A stretch of 64,000 nucleotides of DNA from contig JANNVK010000134.1 of NCBI GenBank assembly GCA_031414415.1, positions 31,850 to 95,849 of the forward strand, in the 5' to 3' direction. A program made the position numbers and the translations under genes. The notes under the pieces were generated by a model that did no database searches, was not told the origin of the DNA, and saw only the letters and a list, made by a program, of their open reading frames with translations. Origin of the DNA: JANNVK01 sp031414415 (GTDB taxonomy: Bacteria > Acidobacteriota > Blastocatellia > Pyrinomonadales > Pyrinomonadaceae). This document shows, in pieces, positions 46,702 through 56,434 of this stretch (position 1 is its first letter; each line of letters begins with the position of its first letter).

Positions 46702-47628
46702 TTATTTAAACCAATCAAAATCTATATCCTTGACTGGTTGTCCTTCTTTGGATTCTTTAATTTCTATGTTTACTTGATTTATAGTTTCATCAGTTGCAAC
46801 ATAACCTCTTTCAACTAAATCGAATAAGGTTAAATCTTCCGTTTCTTTCCCCTCATCAAAAGCAAGGTCTAATTCAATGGTTAAGGATTGCCCTATTAAC
46901 GAGCCGTATGAAGTGTAAACATTGGTGTCTTCAGTTGGGGATAAACCCGAACAAATTACGCCACAAACATTTCCTTCTTCATTAAAAATTGGTCCTCCAC
47001 TCATTCCGTGATCAAATCGGGCTTCAGTTTTGAAACAAGGAAACCTAAACTTTCCTAAGTCATGTTTTATTGGATAAATCTCAGTAATCTCCCCTTTGGT
47101 AAATGCGTTTTTGTGGAAATACTTTACAAAATTTGATTCCATTTCAACTTTATTGTAAGGATAGCCAAACCCTATAATCTTTTCATTAAGTTTGGGTAAT
47201 CCCGGACTTAGAGTAAATTGTGGAAAGTAAATTCGTTCACCGTTAAAAGCTATTGGTTGTAAAAAACATAAGCCGATATCATGTTCGTCGCAATACCATA
47301 CTTTTTGAACACGAATTAGTTCGCCAAGACGTTCGTTAGGATTTAGCCCATCTCTTTCATTTGCAATAAAAACAGCATACATTTCCATGTGGTCATACCA
47401 TTCTCCGTTATCATTTATTTCGCGAGTTTTATGATTTTCTACTTCTTTAATTACATGCGTTGCCGTCATCATTAGCCCATTTTTATTAATAATAAATCCC
47501 GAACCAACTTGAACATAGCCATCGCCTTTTTTTGTCAAAAGAGGCATTACGCCTTCTTGGATTTGTGCTTCAAAATTAGGTATAGAAAAAAAGTCTCGAG
47601 GATCATGAGCTAAAATATCATTTTGCAT
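46702..47628 (-). CDS. Cytoplasmic trypsin-like serine protease (S1 fold)
   Basis: 308 residues without a signal peptide. The trypsin-like core has His58 (TATHVI), Asp117 (EHDIGL) and Ser210 (GMSGGPIF), all in the expected order and spacing, with GSGFIINKNG at the start as in HtrA-like folds, but no PDZ domain follows. The C-terminal 70 residues are acidic. The absence of an export signal is unusual for this fold and recalls effector proteases in bacterial defence or stress systems, but no partner gene beside it supports that directly. It sits in the same accessory stretch as the HNH pair and the broken BRO-N gene. Confidence 0.8.
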   Translation of the reverse strand: MQNDILAHDPRDFFSIPNFEAQIQEGVMPLLTKKGDGYVQVGSGFIINKNGLMMTATHVIKEVENHKTREINDNGEWYDHMEMYAVFIANERDGLNPNERLGELIRVQKVWYCDEHDIGLCFLQPIAFNGERIYFPQFTLSPGLPKLNEKIIGFGYPYNKVEMESNFVKYFHKNAFTKGEITEIYPIKHDLGKFRFPCFKTEARFDHGMSGGPIFNEEGNVCGVICSGLSPTEDTNVYTSYGSLIGQSLTIELDLAFDEGKETEDLTLFDLVERGYVATDETINQVNIEIKESKEGQPVKDIDFDWFK

Positions 47629-47755
47629 AATTATCTTTTAATCTTTAATTTAATAGAACATCGGGCAATTAGTTGGTTGCACCTTTTCGTTCGTATTGAA
47701 TAGATATAAACCTGACTACTCGAATTTGCCCATGCCTAACAAACTGGTTAAATAA

Positions 47756-50700
47756 CTAAGGCTTTTGATAATTTGGAGCCGCTCCGTTTTTTGGTTTTAC
47801 AAGCGGATTTGTCTTTAACACCGTCATTGTTACTTGAACGGCTTTTTCGAGTTGTGAATCTCTGCCCGCACGCCAGAGTTTTGGATCTAGATCAACGTCA
47901 ACATCAGGTGCAACGCCTTTGTTTTCAACGTCAAGCTCACCGTCGGTATTTCTAAAAGCCACTCGCGGAGCAGTTACAGAACCGCCGTCAATCAGGGTTG
48001 GATAATTGTAAATTCCGACTAATCCGCCCCAAGTTTTGCGTCCAACTAATTGCCCAACTTTCGCTTTTCTAAACATCCAAGGCAACGCATCGCCGCCGCT
48101 TGATGAATATTCGTTGATCATCATCGTTTTTGGTCCGAGAATTGAATGAACAGGCGTTTGGAAATTTTCGCCCTCGCGGGTTGACCAATAATTCATCAAA
48201 GGTCGCCGCATAACATCTATAAAATAATCCGCCGCAGTTCCGCCACCGTTGAAACGTTCGTCGATAACCGCTCCGTCTTTGTCGATTTGGGCAAAATAAT
48301 AGCGGTTAAAATTGACATAACCTTGTCCGCCGGTGTTTGGTAGATACACGTATGCGAGTTTTCCGCCGCTTAATTCGCCAACTTTTCGCCGATTTCCTTC
48401 AATCCAAGCTAAATTTCGCAAGCCGCTTTCACTTGCAATCGGGATAACAGTTACATTCCGAGCATCTTTTCCATCAGCATTCGTCGAAACTTTGATAATG
48501 ATTTGCTTGCCCGCAGTTTGTTCAAAAAACTTGTAAATGTTGTCAATCGCGGTTAAATTTTTGCCGTTGACAGCAAGCAAATAATCGCCTTCGTTGACGT
48601 TCACACCGGGTTGAGTAAGCGGTGCGGTCGTTCCCGGATTCCAATTTTCGCCATCGTAAATCTTCGCAAAACGATAGCGACCATTTTCGATTTTGTAATC
48701 AGCACCAAGCAAACCGACGGTGTAACGAATCGGCTGAGGCGAATCTCCACCGCCCGAATTGTGATGTCCTACCGACATATTTCCGAGCATTTCTTGGAAC
48801 AAATAATTCAAATCTGAACGCGAAGAAATAGAATCCAGGAAGATTTCGTAACGTTTTTCGGTGGCTTTGATGTCCAAACCGTGAAAGGTTGGTTCATAGA
48901 AAAAGTCGCGTTGAATTCGCCAGACTTCTCGATACATCTGTTTCCATTCGGCACGCGGATCAACGTAAACTTCCATTTCGGCTACGTTTACATTTCCTTC
49001 GCCCGGTTTTGGCGGCAGAAATGTGGACATAATTGTATAGCGATTCGGGAATTGTCCGACCAACATTTTTTCGCCGTTTGCCGAAATATCGAGCAACGTC
49101 ACTCCATCCAAAATCTTGTCGGTTTTGCGTGTGCTTGCGTCAAAACGATGAACCGCCGAACCAAAATTCGGCGTGTTTGCCGTTCCACTTGAAGGAATCG
49201 ATTCTAGTAAAAATATCGTTCCCGCTTTTCCCGCCCGAATTCCGACATAGTTCCTCGAAGCCATCGGCAATGTCACGATTCGCTGCGAAATCTTTTCAAA
49301 ATCGATAGTGACGGTTACAGGTTCGGGCTTTGCTCCGGGCATTTTTGGCGTTGCAGGTTTGCCATCATCAATTTTTTCTTCATCACTTTCTGGCGAAAGC
49401 GGCGAATTGTCAGTCTTTTTCAAAACGATTGCGTAAACGCTGCGATCAGTTTGAAAAGGAAACGCCGACATATCGAGCCAGCCTGTTGTCATCCCCGAAT
49501 TTGTGCTGGCGGTAAAGAAAATGTGTTTTCCGTTGCGGTCAAAAACCGGATAGCGTGCATCGCTCAAACCGTCGGTAATCTGCGTAGTTTTCGCCGGTTC
49601 AAGCGAATAAGCGAAAATTGCACACAAACGATTTCGCAGTTGTTTTGAATATGTCACCCATTTGCTATCAGGCGACCAGTCAAAATCCATCACATTAAAC
49701 GGATTTTCAAAAGTATTTGTGTCAATTTTTATCGGCGTTCCTTTGTCAATATCAACATACCAAAGATTCAGACGCTTATCTCTGAAAGCGATTTTCTTGC
49801 TGTCAGGTGACCATTTCGGCTCGTAAAAATACGATGGCGAACCGAGATTTATTTTTTTGACATCACCCATTCCGCTCTGATCGCGGAGATGAATTTCGTA
49901 TTCGCCCGAAGCATCGGAAAAATATGCGATCCATTTTCCATCAGGCGACCAAGCCGGATCGCGGTCTGCCACGCCCGAAGAATTCGTCAAATTTCTTGCA
50001 TTTCCTTTTTCCGCCGGAACGGAAAGTATCTCGCCGCGAGCTTCAAAAACGGCTCTTGCACCCGTCGGCGAAATCGAGGCATTTGAAATTCTTCCGGCAA
50101 CTCTCTCGTATCGCGGACGAACTTGCGGCAAATCTCCGTTCAAGTTAATGTTGATTTTATTAGACTTACCGGATTTTGGATCAAATAAATTTATCGAACC
50201 AAATTGCTCGTAAACGATTAAACCGTCGCCGCTTGAAGCAGTTTTCAAATCCAGACCCGAATTTTTTATCGCTTCGGCAACCTTTTTCGTTTTGGTATCG
50301 AATGAAAAAAGCGTTGTGTTTTTTACGTTTCGGTCTGATAGAAAATAGACTTTATCGTCAATCCACATCGGCGTAAAATCGTTGGAATTCTGTCTCGGAA
50401 TTTCTTCAACCGCCGAATCTGCAAGGTTTCCAATCCAAATTTTTGTCGTTCGCCCGCCGCGATATTTTTTCCATTGTTGAAATGCCGCACCAAGCGGCAT
50501 ATAGGCGATTTTTGCTCCATCAGGCGAAAATGAAGCACCGCCGCCAGCCATCGGAAAGGGAAGTTCGGTCGGCAAACCTTCGCCGTTGACGTTCATTGTG
50601 AACATTGTCGGAGTTGGCATCGCAGAATTTCGGTTTGAGAGAAAAACTAACGAATTTCCGTCTGGTGTCCAACCGATTACAGAATCGGGCAACGGATGAT

Positions 50701-51013
50701 AGGTTAATCTTCTCGGTTCTCCGCCATTCGCGGAGACTAAATAAACATCGATATTTCCATCATATTCAGCGGTAAAAGCAATGTTTGAACCATCTGGCGA
50801 AAAAATCGGACTTGACTCGTTACCGATTCCCGAAGTCAAACGCTCCGCCGTTCCGCCTGTCCGTTCAACTTTCCACAAATCGCCTGCGTAAACAAAAACG
50901 ATATGTGTTTTGTTGACCGTCGGCTGGCGAAATAATGTCGGTTTATCGGTTTGTGCGAAAACAGCTGAACATACAAAAGTTAAGATTGCGATAGCAAAAA
51001 GTAGTTTTTTCAT
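47756..51013 (-). CDS. Tricorn-like S41 protease (copy 1)
   Basis: 1085 residues with a signal peptide (LLFAIAILTFVCSAVFAQ). Two beta-propeller regions follow (repeats such as SPIFSPDGSNIAFTAEYDG and DPAWSPDGKWIAYFSD), then a helical segment (REVWRIQRDFFYEPTFHG), a PDZ domain (about 780-850) and a C-terminal S41 protease domain with the nucleophile Ser in INEYSSSGGDALPW. This is the tricorn core-protease layout; the exported form is common in Acidobacteria and Bacteroidetes and degrades peptides in the periplasm. It lies downstream of a paralogue of the same length and order, separated by a REP-like element that ends 9 nt before this start codon. Confidence 0.93.
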   Translation of the reverse strand: MKKLLFAIAILTFVCSAVFAQTDKPTLFRQPTVNKTHIVFVYAGDLWKVERTGGTAERLTSGIGNESSPIFSPDGSNIAFTAEYDGNIDVYLVSANGGEPRRLTYHPLPDSVIGWTPDGNSLVFLSNRNSAMPTPTMFTMNVNGEGLPTELPFPMAGGGASFSPDGAKIAYMPLGAAFQQWKKYRGGRTTKIWIGNLADSAVEEIPRQNSNDFTPMWIDDKVYFLSDRNVKNTTLFSFDTKTKKVAEAIKNSGLDLKTASSGDGLIVYEQFGSINLFDPKSGKSNKININLNGDLPQVRPRYERVAGRISNASISPTGARAVFEARGEILSVPAEKGNARNLTNSSGVADRDPAWSPDGKWIAYFSDASGEYEIHLRDQSGMGDVKKINLGSPSYFYEPKWSPDSKKIAFRDKRLNLWYVDIDKGTPIKIDTNTFENPFNVMDFDWSPDSKWVTYSKQLRNRLCAIFAYSLEPAKTTQITDGLSDARYPVFDRNGKHIFFTASTNSGMTTGWLDMSAFPFQTDRSVYAIVLKKTDNSPLSPESDEEKIDDGKPATPKMPGAKPEPVTVTIDFEKISQRIVTLPMASRNYVGIRAGKAGTIFLLESIPSSGTANTPNFGSAVHRFDASTRKTDKILDGVTLLDISANGEKMLVGQFPNRYTIMSTFLPPKPGEGNVNVAEMEVYVDPRAEWKQMYREVWRIQRDFFYEPTFHGLDIKATEKRYEIFLDSISSRSDLNYLFQEMLGNMSVGHHNSGGGDSPQPIRYTVGLLGADYKIENGRYRFAKIYDGENWNPGTTAPLTQPGVNVNEGDYLLAVNGKNLTAIDNIYKFFEQTAGKQIIIKVSTNADGKDARNVTVIPIASESGLRNLAWIEGNRRKVGELSGGKLAYVYLPNTGGQGYVNFNRYYFAQIDKDGAVIDERFNGGGTAADYFIDVMRRPLMNYWSTREGENFQTPVHSILGPKTMMINEYSSSGGDALPWMFRKAKVGQLVGRKTWGGLVGIYNYPTLIDGGSVTAPRVAFRNTDGELDVENKGVAPDVDVDLDPKLWRAGRDSQLEKAVQVTMTVLKTNPLVKPKNGAAPNYQKP

Positions 51014-51021
51014 AGTAGCTT

Positions 51022-51119
51022 CGTTAGAGTTACGCCTTCAGGCGTGAAATACGTTGAAATTATTCAATTTAGTTTTTAGTAACTCACGTCTAATCACGCA
51101 TAAATGCGTGACTCTAACG
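51022..51119. repeat. REP-like palindromic element between the tricorn genes
   Basis: Outer arms CGTTAGAGT (51022-51030) and ACTCTAACG (51111-51119) enclose two hairpins: ACGCC-TTCA-GGCGT (51032-51045) and TCACGCAT-AA-ATGCGTGA (51094-51111). The element occupies almost the entire spacer, leaving no visible ribosome site for the downstream tricorn gene. Confidence 0.75.
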
Positions 51120-51120
51120 T

Positions 51121-54100
51121 TTAAGGTTTTCCCAAGCCGGAATCTTTGTGATAATTCGGATAATCAGGGCGTTTATATTCCTTCGGCGGATTTTTTCGTA
51201 ATTCTTCCAAGCAATATTCCACCGCTTTTTCGAGTTGCAAATCTCGTCCTTGTCGCCAAAGTGCCGGATCGAGTTCGGCTTCAATATCCGGTGCAACGCC
51301 GACATTTTCGACTTCCCATTCGCCGTTAAGTCCATATACTGCACCATTTGGAGCTCTAATACTGCCGCCGTCCATCAATGTCTGCATTCCCGAAGCTCGC
51401 ACTAATCCGCCCCAAGTTCGTTTGCCGACCAACGCTCCAACCTTTAATTTTTTGAAAAACCAAGGCATTGCATCGCCACCCGAACCGGCACTTTCGTTGA
51501 TAATCATCGCTTTCGGACCATAAATCGCACCAGCCGGAACGTTCCAGTCTTTTCCGTCACGAAACGCGATTTTTGCCAATTGCTGTCGGCTCAAATATTC
51601 GACCACATAATCCGCCAGCAATCCACCGCCGTTCCAGCGTTCATCAATTACCGCACCGTGTTTATTGGTCTGTGCAAAAAAATATCGGTTGAAACTATCG
51701 TAACCTTGACCACCTGTATTTGGAATATAAACGTAGCCTAGTTTTCCGCCGCTAAGTTCGCTAACCTTTCGGCGATTTCCTTCAACCCACGCCAAACTTC
51801 GCAAACCTAGTTCACTTGCGGTTGGGACGACCGTAACATTTCGTGCATCTTTGCCGTCAGCGGTTGCCGAAATTTTGATTATAACTTGTTTGTTTGCAGT
51901 GCTTTCAAAGAAACGATAGATTTCGTCGGTTGATTTAACTTCGTTGCCGTTGACCGCTATCAGATAATCGCCGACTTTGACATTTACTCCCGGAGCAGTC
52001 AGTGGAGCTCGCAAATTCGGATTCCAATTTTCGCCGTTGAAAATTCGTGCAAAACGATAACGACCGTTTTCAATTTTGTAATCTGCACCTAGCAAACCGC
52101 CGAAAACAGGATTCGGACGAGTTACGTCTCCACCCGAAATAAACATATGTCCAACGCCAATTTGATTGAGCATTTCGCGGAAAAGATAGTTCAAGTCTTC
52201 TCGATGTGCGACCGAATTGACATAAGGTTCATAAAGTCTTTTGGCTTTTTCGAGGTCTAATCCGTGGAAATTTGGATCATAAAAAAAGTCGCGTTCGCCA
52301 CGCCAAATTTCGTTAAACATCTGTTTCCATTCAGCTCTTGGATCAACGTAAACCTCCATTTCGGAAGTTTTAATAGAACCTTCACCCGGACGCGTGGGTA
52401 TAATTGTCGAAACAATAAACCACGATAAACCTTGGCTATAAATCATTTTGTCGCCGTTAGCTGAAACATCAAAACTGGTTACGCCGGTCAGCGGTTGTTC
52501 AAGTTTTCGCTTCTCCAAATCGAATTTATGAACTGTAAAACCAAACCCAAACGGAGTTGCTGGTGGCGGACCTTGCGGAATTTCTAAAATGTAAAGCGTT
52601 CCGGCTTTGCCCGCGACCAAACCTGCAAAATCGCGTGTCGGAATTTGCGGAATCGCAATAATTCGCTGGTCTATTCCATCTAAATCAACTCTAATTGGTT
52701 CGACTTCTTTTTTCGGCGGAACTTGCGGAGTTGGCGTTGTTGTTGGTTTATCCGCAGGTTTCTCGGCTGGCTTTTCAGCAGGTTTCGGCTCTTCTTTTTT
52801 CTCAGGTGCAATTTTTTCCTCATCGCTTTCAGGTGCGAGCGGCGAAGGAATATCGTTTCTCAAAACAATCGCATAAACGCTGCGTGACGTTTGCTGATTG
52901 ATACCCGAAAGATCGGCAAAACTGATCGTTTGGGCAAGATTTGTGCTTGCCGTAAAGAACAAATATTTTCCGCTTTTATCGAAAACCAGATAACGTGCGT
53001 CGCCCAAACCGTCGGTAATTTGATGCGATTTATTTTGGTCAAATGAATATAAGAAAACGGCTCTCAGTCTATTATCCAGTTGTTTTGCGTAACCAATCCA
53101 TTTGCTGTCAGGCGACCAAGTTGCCGACAAAACATCGTCCAAATCGGCAAAGGTATTTGAATCAATTTTTGTATTTAAGCCTTTTTCAATATCCAAAATC
53201 CAAAGATTTACATGATTATCGGTGTAGGCGATTTTTTTGCTGTCAGGCGACCAAACAGGCGAATTGAAAAACGCAGGTTTATCACCAAGTTTGAGTTTTC
53301 TAACGTCGCCAGTGCCGCTTTGATCTTCTAAATGAAGCTGATATTCGCCCGATTCATCCGAAAAATAAGCGATAGATTTGCCATCAGGCGACCACGCCGG
53401 ATCGCGTTCCATTACGCTAGTTGTGTTGGTCAAATTTCGGGGATCGCCTTTTTCGGCAGGAACGCTGATAATCTCGCCGCGAGCTTCAAAAACTGCCCGC
53501 GAACCTGTTGGAGAAATTGAACTTGCAGAAGTTCGACTGCCAACTCTTTCGTAACGCGGACGCACGCCTGGAAAATCTCCGGTTACTTGAATATCTACTT
53601 TTTTCGGAGTTTTTGAACCGGCTTCGAGCAAATAAATCGAGCCGAATTGCTCAATCGCGATAGTGTTGCCGTTTGCTGAAGCGTATTTAATATCCAAGCC
53701 CGAATTTTCGTAAACTTGCTCAACTCTTTTCGATTTAGTATCAAACGAAAACAGCGAAACCACGCCTTTATTTCGGTCTGAAAGGAAATAAATTTTATCA
53801 CCAATCCACATCGGACATTTGTCGTTTGAATTTTCACGCGGAACTCTTTCGATGGTCGAATCAGCGAGTTTTGCAATCAAAATCGGCTGAGTTTGTCCGC
53901 CAGCGTAGCGTTTCCAATCGCCTTGCCATTGCGTCAAAGGTTCGTAAGCGATGAAGTTTGAATCGGGCGAAAGCGAGCCACGCAAAGCGGTCGGAAGCGG
54001 AATTTGTTGTGGCAATTCGTTGGTCTCAGCCGGAATTGTATAAAGTTGCGAAAAACCTGCGTAACTTTCACGATTAGACGACATCAAAATCCGTTTTCCG

Positions 54101-54453
54101 TCAGGTGTCCAACCCGAAACTCTTTCCGGCGAAGGATGAAAAGTCAGACGTTTTGGCACGCCGCCAATTGCCGGAACTGTGTAAACATCGGTATTTCCAT
54201 CATATTCGCCAGTAAACGCAATCGTGTTTCCATCAGGCGAAAAATATGGGTCACGTTCGATTCCAATTCCAGTTGTCAGCCGTTTGGCATCGCCACCATC
54301 GCGTGAAACAATCCACAAATCACCCGCATAAACAAAGACAATGCTCGATTTATTAACGGTCGGAGTTTGAAAAAGTGTCGCTGCGGATTGTGCATTGAAA
54401 GAAGCCGAAAAAAGCCAAAACAGGGCGAACAAAACGGAGATTCTTTGAAACAT
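51121..54453 (-). CDS. Tricorn-like S41 protease (copy 2)
   Basis: 1110 residues from the ATG at 54453, which has GAGG 7-10 nt before it; an upstream TTG (54465) overlaps that site and is not used. The signal peptide ends near SASFNAQ. The propellers, helical bundle (NEIWRGERDFFYDPNFHG), PDZ and S41 domain match copy 1, with the nucleophile in INESAGSGGDAMPWFF. A linker rich in Pro, Glu and Lys (EEPKPAEKPAEKPADKPTTT) near residue 590 is absent from copy 1. The pair probably arose by tandem duplication and is probably transcribed together; different cleavage preferences are likely but not shown. Confidence 0.93.
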   Translation of the reverse strand: MFQRISVLFALFWLFSASFNAQSAATLFQTPTVNKSSIVFVYAGDLWIVSRDGGDAKRLTTGIGIERDPYFSPDGNTIAFTGEYDGNTDVYTVPAIGGVPKRLTFHPSPERVSGWTPDGKRILMSSNRESYAGFSQLYTIPAETNELPQQIPLPTALRGSLSPDSNFIAYEPLTQWQGDWKRYAGGQTQPILIAKLADSTIERVPRENSNDKCPMWIGDKIYFLSDRNKGVVSLFSFDTKSKRVEQVYENSGLDIKYASANGNTIAIEQFGSIYLLEAGSKTPKKVDIQVTGDFPGVRPRYERVGSRTSASSISPTGSRAVFEARGEIISVPAEKGDPRNLTNTTSVMERDPAWSPDGKSIAYFSDESGEYQLHLEDQSGTGDVRKLKLGDKPAFFNSPVWSPDSKKIAYTDNHVNLWILDIEKGLNTKIDSNTFADLDDVLSATWSPDSKWIGYAKQLDNRLRAVFLYSFDQNKSHQITDGLGDARYLVFDKSGKYLFFTASTNLAQTISFADLSGINQQTSRSVYAIVLRNDIPSPLAPESDEEKIAPEKKEEPKPAEKPAEKPADKPTTTPTPQVPPKKEVEPIRVDLDGIDQRIIAIPQIPTRDFAGLVAGKAGTLYILEIPQGPPPATPFGFGFTVHKFDLEKRKLEQPLTGVTSFDVSANGDKMIYSQGLSWFIVSTIIPTRPGEGSIKTSEMEVYVDPRAEWKQMFNEIWRGERDFFYDPNFHGLDLEKAKRLYEPYVNSVAHREDLNYLFREMLNQIGVGHMFISGGDVTRPNPVFGGLLGADYKIENGRYRFARIFNGENWNPNLRAPLTAPGVNVKVGDYLIAVNGNEVKSTDEIYRFFESTANKQVIIKISATADGKDARNVTVVPTASELGLRSLAWVEGNRRKVSELSGGKLGYVYIPNTGGQGYDSFNRYFFAQTNKHGAVIDERWNGGGLLADYVVEYLSRQQLAKIAFRDGKDWNVPAGAIYGPKAMIINESAGSGGDAMPWFFKKLKVGALVGKRTWGGLVRASGMQTLMDGGSIRAPNGAVYGLNGEWEVENVGVAPDIEAELDPALWRQGRDLQLEKAVEYCLEELRKNPPKEYKRPDYPNYHKDSGLGKP

Positions 54454-54604
54454 TATTGACCTCAAATTTTTTAGTATTAGCTTTTCGGCAAAACAAACGA
54501 AAAAATCGTGTAAAAAAACGAGTGAAACTTCGCATTTTCCGTCAATTGAAAAGGATTCTGTTTTTTATTACGGAGATTTTTGGGGAAATGTTTAGAATAT
54601 TTTT

Positions 54605-54684
54605 GTCAGTAGCGTTTGTGTCAGCAAATTCGTTCACTTTAGTTTGAAGAACGCATCGGCTCACACCGACGTTACCGACTTCAT
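54605..54684. repeat. Long imperfect palindromic repeat, copy B
   Basis: GTCAGTAGCGTTTG at the left, ACGCATCGGCTCAC in the middle and ACGTTACCGACT at the right align with 8898-8977 at nearly equal length. The palindrome is less perfect here. It ends against the stop codon of the hipA gene, where it may act as a transcript end. Confidence 0.65.
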
Positions 54685-55986
54685 TTATTTAAAATTAATC
54701 AGGGTTTTAGCAATTGCCTCTCGTAAATGTGATGAAATATTTACCTCATTAGCAAAAGTTTTCCAATTGCTGATCGTGTTTTCTATTTCGTCAATTATTT
54801 CTTTAGATTTTTTGCTATTTATTGATTTTCCAACATTTAAAAGATCTTCTTTTGTAATATTTTTTCGTTTGCCGTTGATGCTCAGTGCGTGTTGGCTCAC
54901 CCATTCACTATTTGGACGATAAGCGTGGCAAACATCATAAGCAGGAGCCAATTTCCAGACATCGCCTTTCTTCAAAATGAATGCAAAATTTTTTGTGTGG
55001 TCATCGCAATTACGTGCCAGAACGTTAAAAACCATTCGCCGAAACATTTGTTCAGCTTCAGGATAAGACATTCGTAATTCACGCATTGTTTGAAAAAGTT
55101 GCTCATAACTAAAGCTATTTGCTTCATTAAAATCAAAATGTTTTATTCCACAAAAGGTTTGAATATGGTGTTTTATATCGCTGCCATAACGGTCAAAACG
55201 CTTTGTCATAAAATGTGCTCTGCCGGATTCTTCAAGTAGTAGTGAAGGCATCATTTCTATTCCACAAGCGACCGCCATATTGTAATAAGCAATTTCAACT
55301 CGTCCGTAACCTTGACTTTCGCCTAACTGAATATCGCTGACACCATCAAGTTTTAACAGCCAATGAGTAAATCCTTTCGGGGCATTAGTTTGTCCTGACC
55401 TAACTTCGCCCGTTTGCTCGTTATAAGCAATAACAGCTTTTGGTCTGGCACCGCCGGCAGATGTTCCTATTTTTAAAATTTGCATCAACGCTTTTTCTTC
55501 ATTTTCAGAAATATTTGTCGAGAAATCTGTTTTTTTTGCAAGGATTTTTTTGGCAATTTCGATCAGACTTACAATTTCTATTGTAGAAGCCAGTTTCTTC
55601 TCTTTTAAAGTTGCAGGTTCAAATTCCAATGCTCCCATCGCCCTTTTCCCGATAAAGCAAAGCATTTCTACCGGATTCATACTGTCCGATGCACGACCCT
55701 GTTGAGCGAGCCAAATATTGATTAAGTCATTTCCATATCTATCAGGGAGTGCGTCAGCTAATAAACCTGGAAGACCTTTAAAAGTATCTAATTGCGATTC
55801 TTTTTTTTTAAGTTCAGGAAAATAAAATATACTTTTTTCTGATGTAATCGGCATTTTTAACGGAGCTAAGTCATATCCTAACTGCTTAAATTTTGGATCG
55901 TATTCAAAGGTTGCCACGCTCGTTTTTTCGTCCCAAGCAACTGCTCCAACCAATTCGCCCCAAATTTTTACAAAAGCTGTATTCAT
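54685..55986 (-). CDS. hipA: HipA-family serine/threonine kinase toxin
   Basis: 433 residues from the ATG at 55986, two nt past the stop of hipB. HipA phosphorylates cellular proteins (in E. coli the glutamyl-tRNA synthetase) and causes dormancy. The ATP-loop region GTSAGGARPKA is at about 174-184, the catalytic motif ARNCDDHTKNFAF at about 324-336 and the metal-binding YDV at about 350-352. The N-terminal HipA domain includes GLLADALPDRYGN (75-87). All key residues seem intact, so the toxin is probably active. A TTG start (55995) overlapping hipB is possible. Confidence 0.92.
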   Translation of the reverse strand: MNTAFVKIWGELVGAVAWDEKTSVATFEYDPKFKQLGYDLAPLKMPITSEKSIFYFPELKKKESQLDTFKGLPGLLADALPDRYGNDLINIWLAQQGRASDSMNPVEMLCFIGKRAMGALEFEPATLKEKKLASTIEIVSLIEIAKKILAKKTDFSTNISENEEKALMQILKIGTSAGGARPKAVIAYNEQTGEVRSGQTNAPKGFTHWLLKLDGVSDIQLGESQGYGRVEIAYYNMAVACGIEMMPSLLLEESGRAHFMTKRFDRYGSDIKHHIQTFCGIKHFDFNEANSFSYEQLFQTMRELRMSYPEAEQMFRRMVFNVLARNCDDHTKNFAFILKKGDVWKLAPAYDVCHAYRPNSEWVSQHALSINGKRKNITKEDLLNVGKSINSKKSKEIIDEIENTISNWKTFANEVNISSHLREAIAKTLINFK

Positions 55987-55988
55987 AT

Positions 55989-56345
55989 TTACCAAATATT
56001 TTCTTTTGGGTTTTGATTGTTTTTTTCAATCTTAATTCTTGCTCGGCTTTTCACTTTTCTTTCCATTTTAGCCAGTAATAAAGGGCTGGTAGTTTTCTGC
56101 ACGAAAAAAACTTCCATAATCTGTAATTGATTCAATGCTCGTAAGACTTGTATAAATGTGGCTAAAGTTACGGTTTCACCTCGCTCGAGCAGACTTAATG
56201 TGGAACGGCTGATTCCTGCTTTATACGCTAAGGAATCTTGTGTTATGTTTTGTTCCAAACGATGGTGTTTTACAAAAGTCCCAATGTAAGAGGCTAAAGC
56301 GTAGTCGCTCATTGAAAACCAGTCTGTGAATGATTTATCAGTCAT
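55989..56345 (-). CDS. hipB: HipB-type helix-turn-helix antitoxin
   Basis: 118 residues. An XRE-type helix-turn-helix lies at about 22-75 (VKHHRLEQNITQDSLAYKAGISRSTL). A basic C-terminal tail ends in Trp, and E. coli HipB also ends in Trp. It precedes hipA, as in most hipBA operons, and should both neutralise the kinase and repress its own promoter. The likely operator (56371-56382) overlaps the predicted transcription start. Confidence 0.9.
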   Translation of the reverse strand: MTDKSFTDWFSMSDYALASYIGTFVKHHRLEQNITQDSLAYKAGISRSTLSLLERGETVTLATFIQVLRALNQLQIMEVFFVQKTTSPLLLAKMERKVKSRARIKIEKNNQNPKENIW

Positions 56346-56370
56346 AATACAATATAATCATAGCCAATGA

Positions 56371-56414
56371 ATGATTAATCATACAATTATAAAGAAAACT
56401 AATAAAAAAGTAAA
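56371..56414 (-). promoter_or_regulatory. hipBA promoter and palindromic operator
   Basis: On the minus strand, TTTACT (56414-56409), a 17-nt spacer and TATAAT (56391-56386) form a good sigma70-type promoter. Directly downstream is the perfect 12-bp palindrome ATGATTAATCAT (56371-56382), and a further TAATCAT half-site lies at 56355-56361, 21 bp away. The leader to hipB is short, about 35 nt. Confidence 0.6.
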
Positions 56415-56434
56415 TGATTTGTTCTTTGATTCAA

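Noticed and set aside
47732..47762. Integron attC-like core (GCCTAAC) downstream of the tricorn gene
   Set aside because: No matching GTTRRRY core at attC distance was found on either strand, no integrase is present, and the small inverted repeat overlaps the stop codon.
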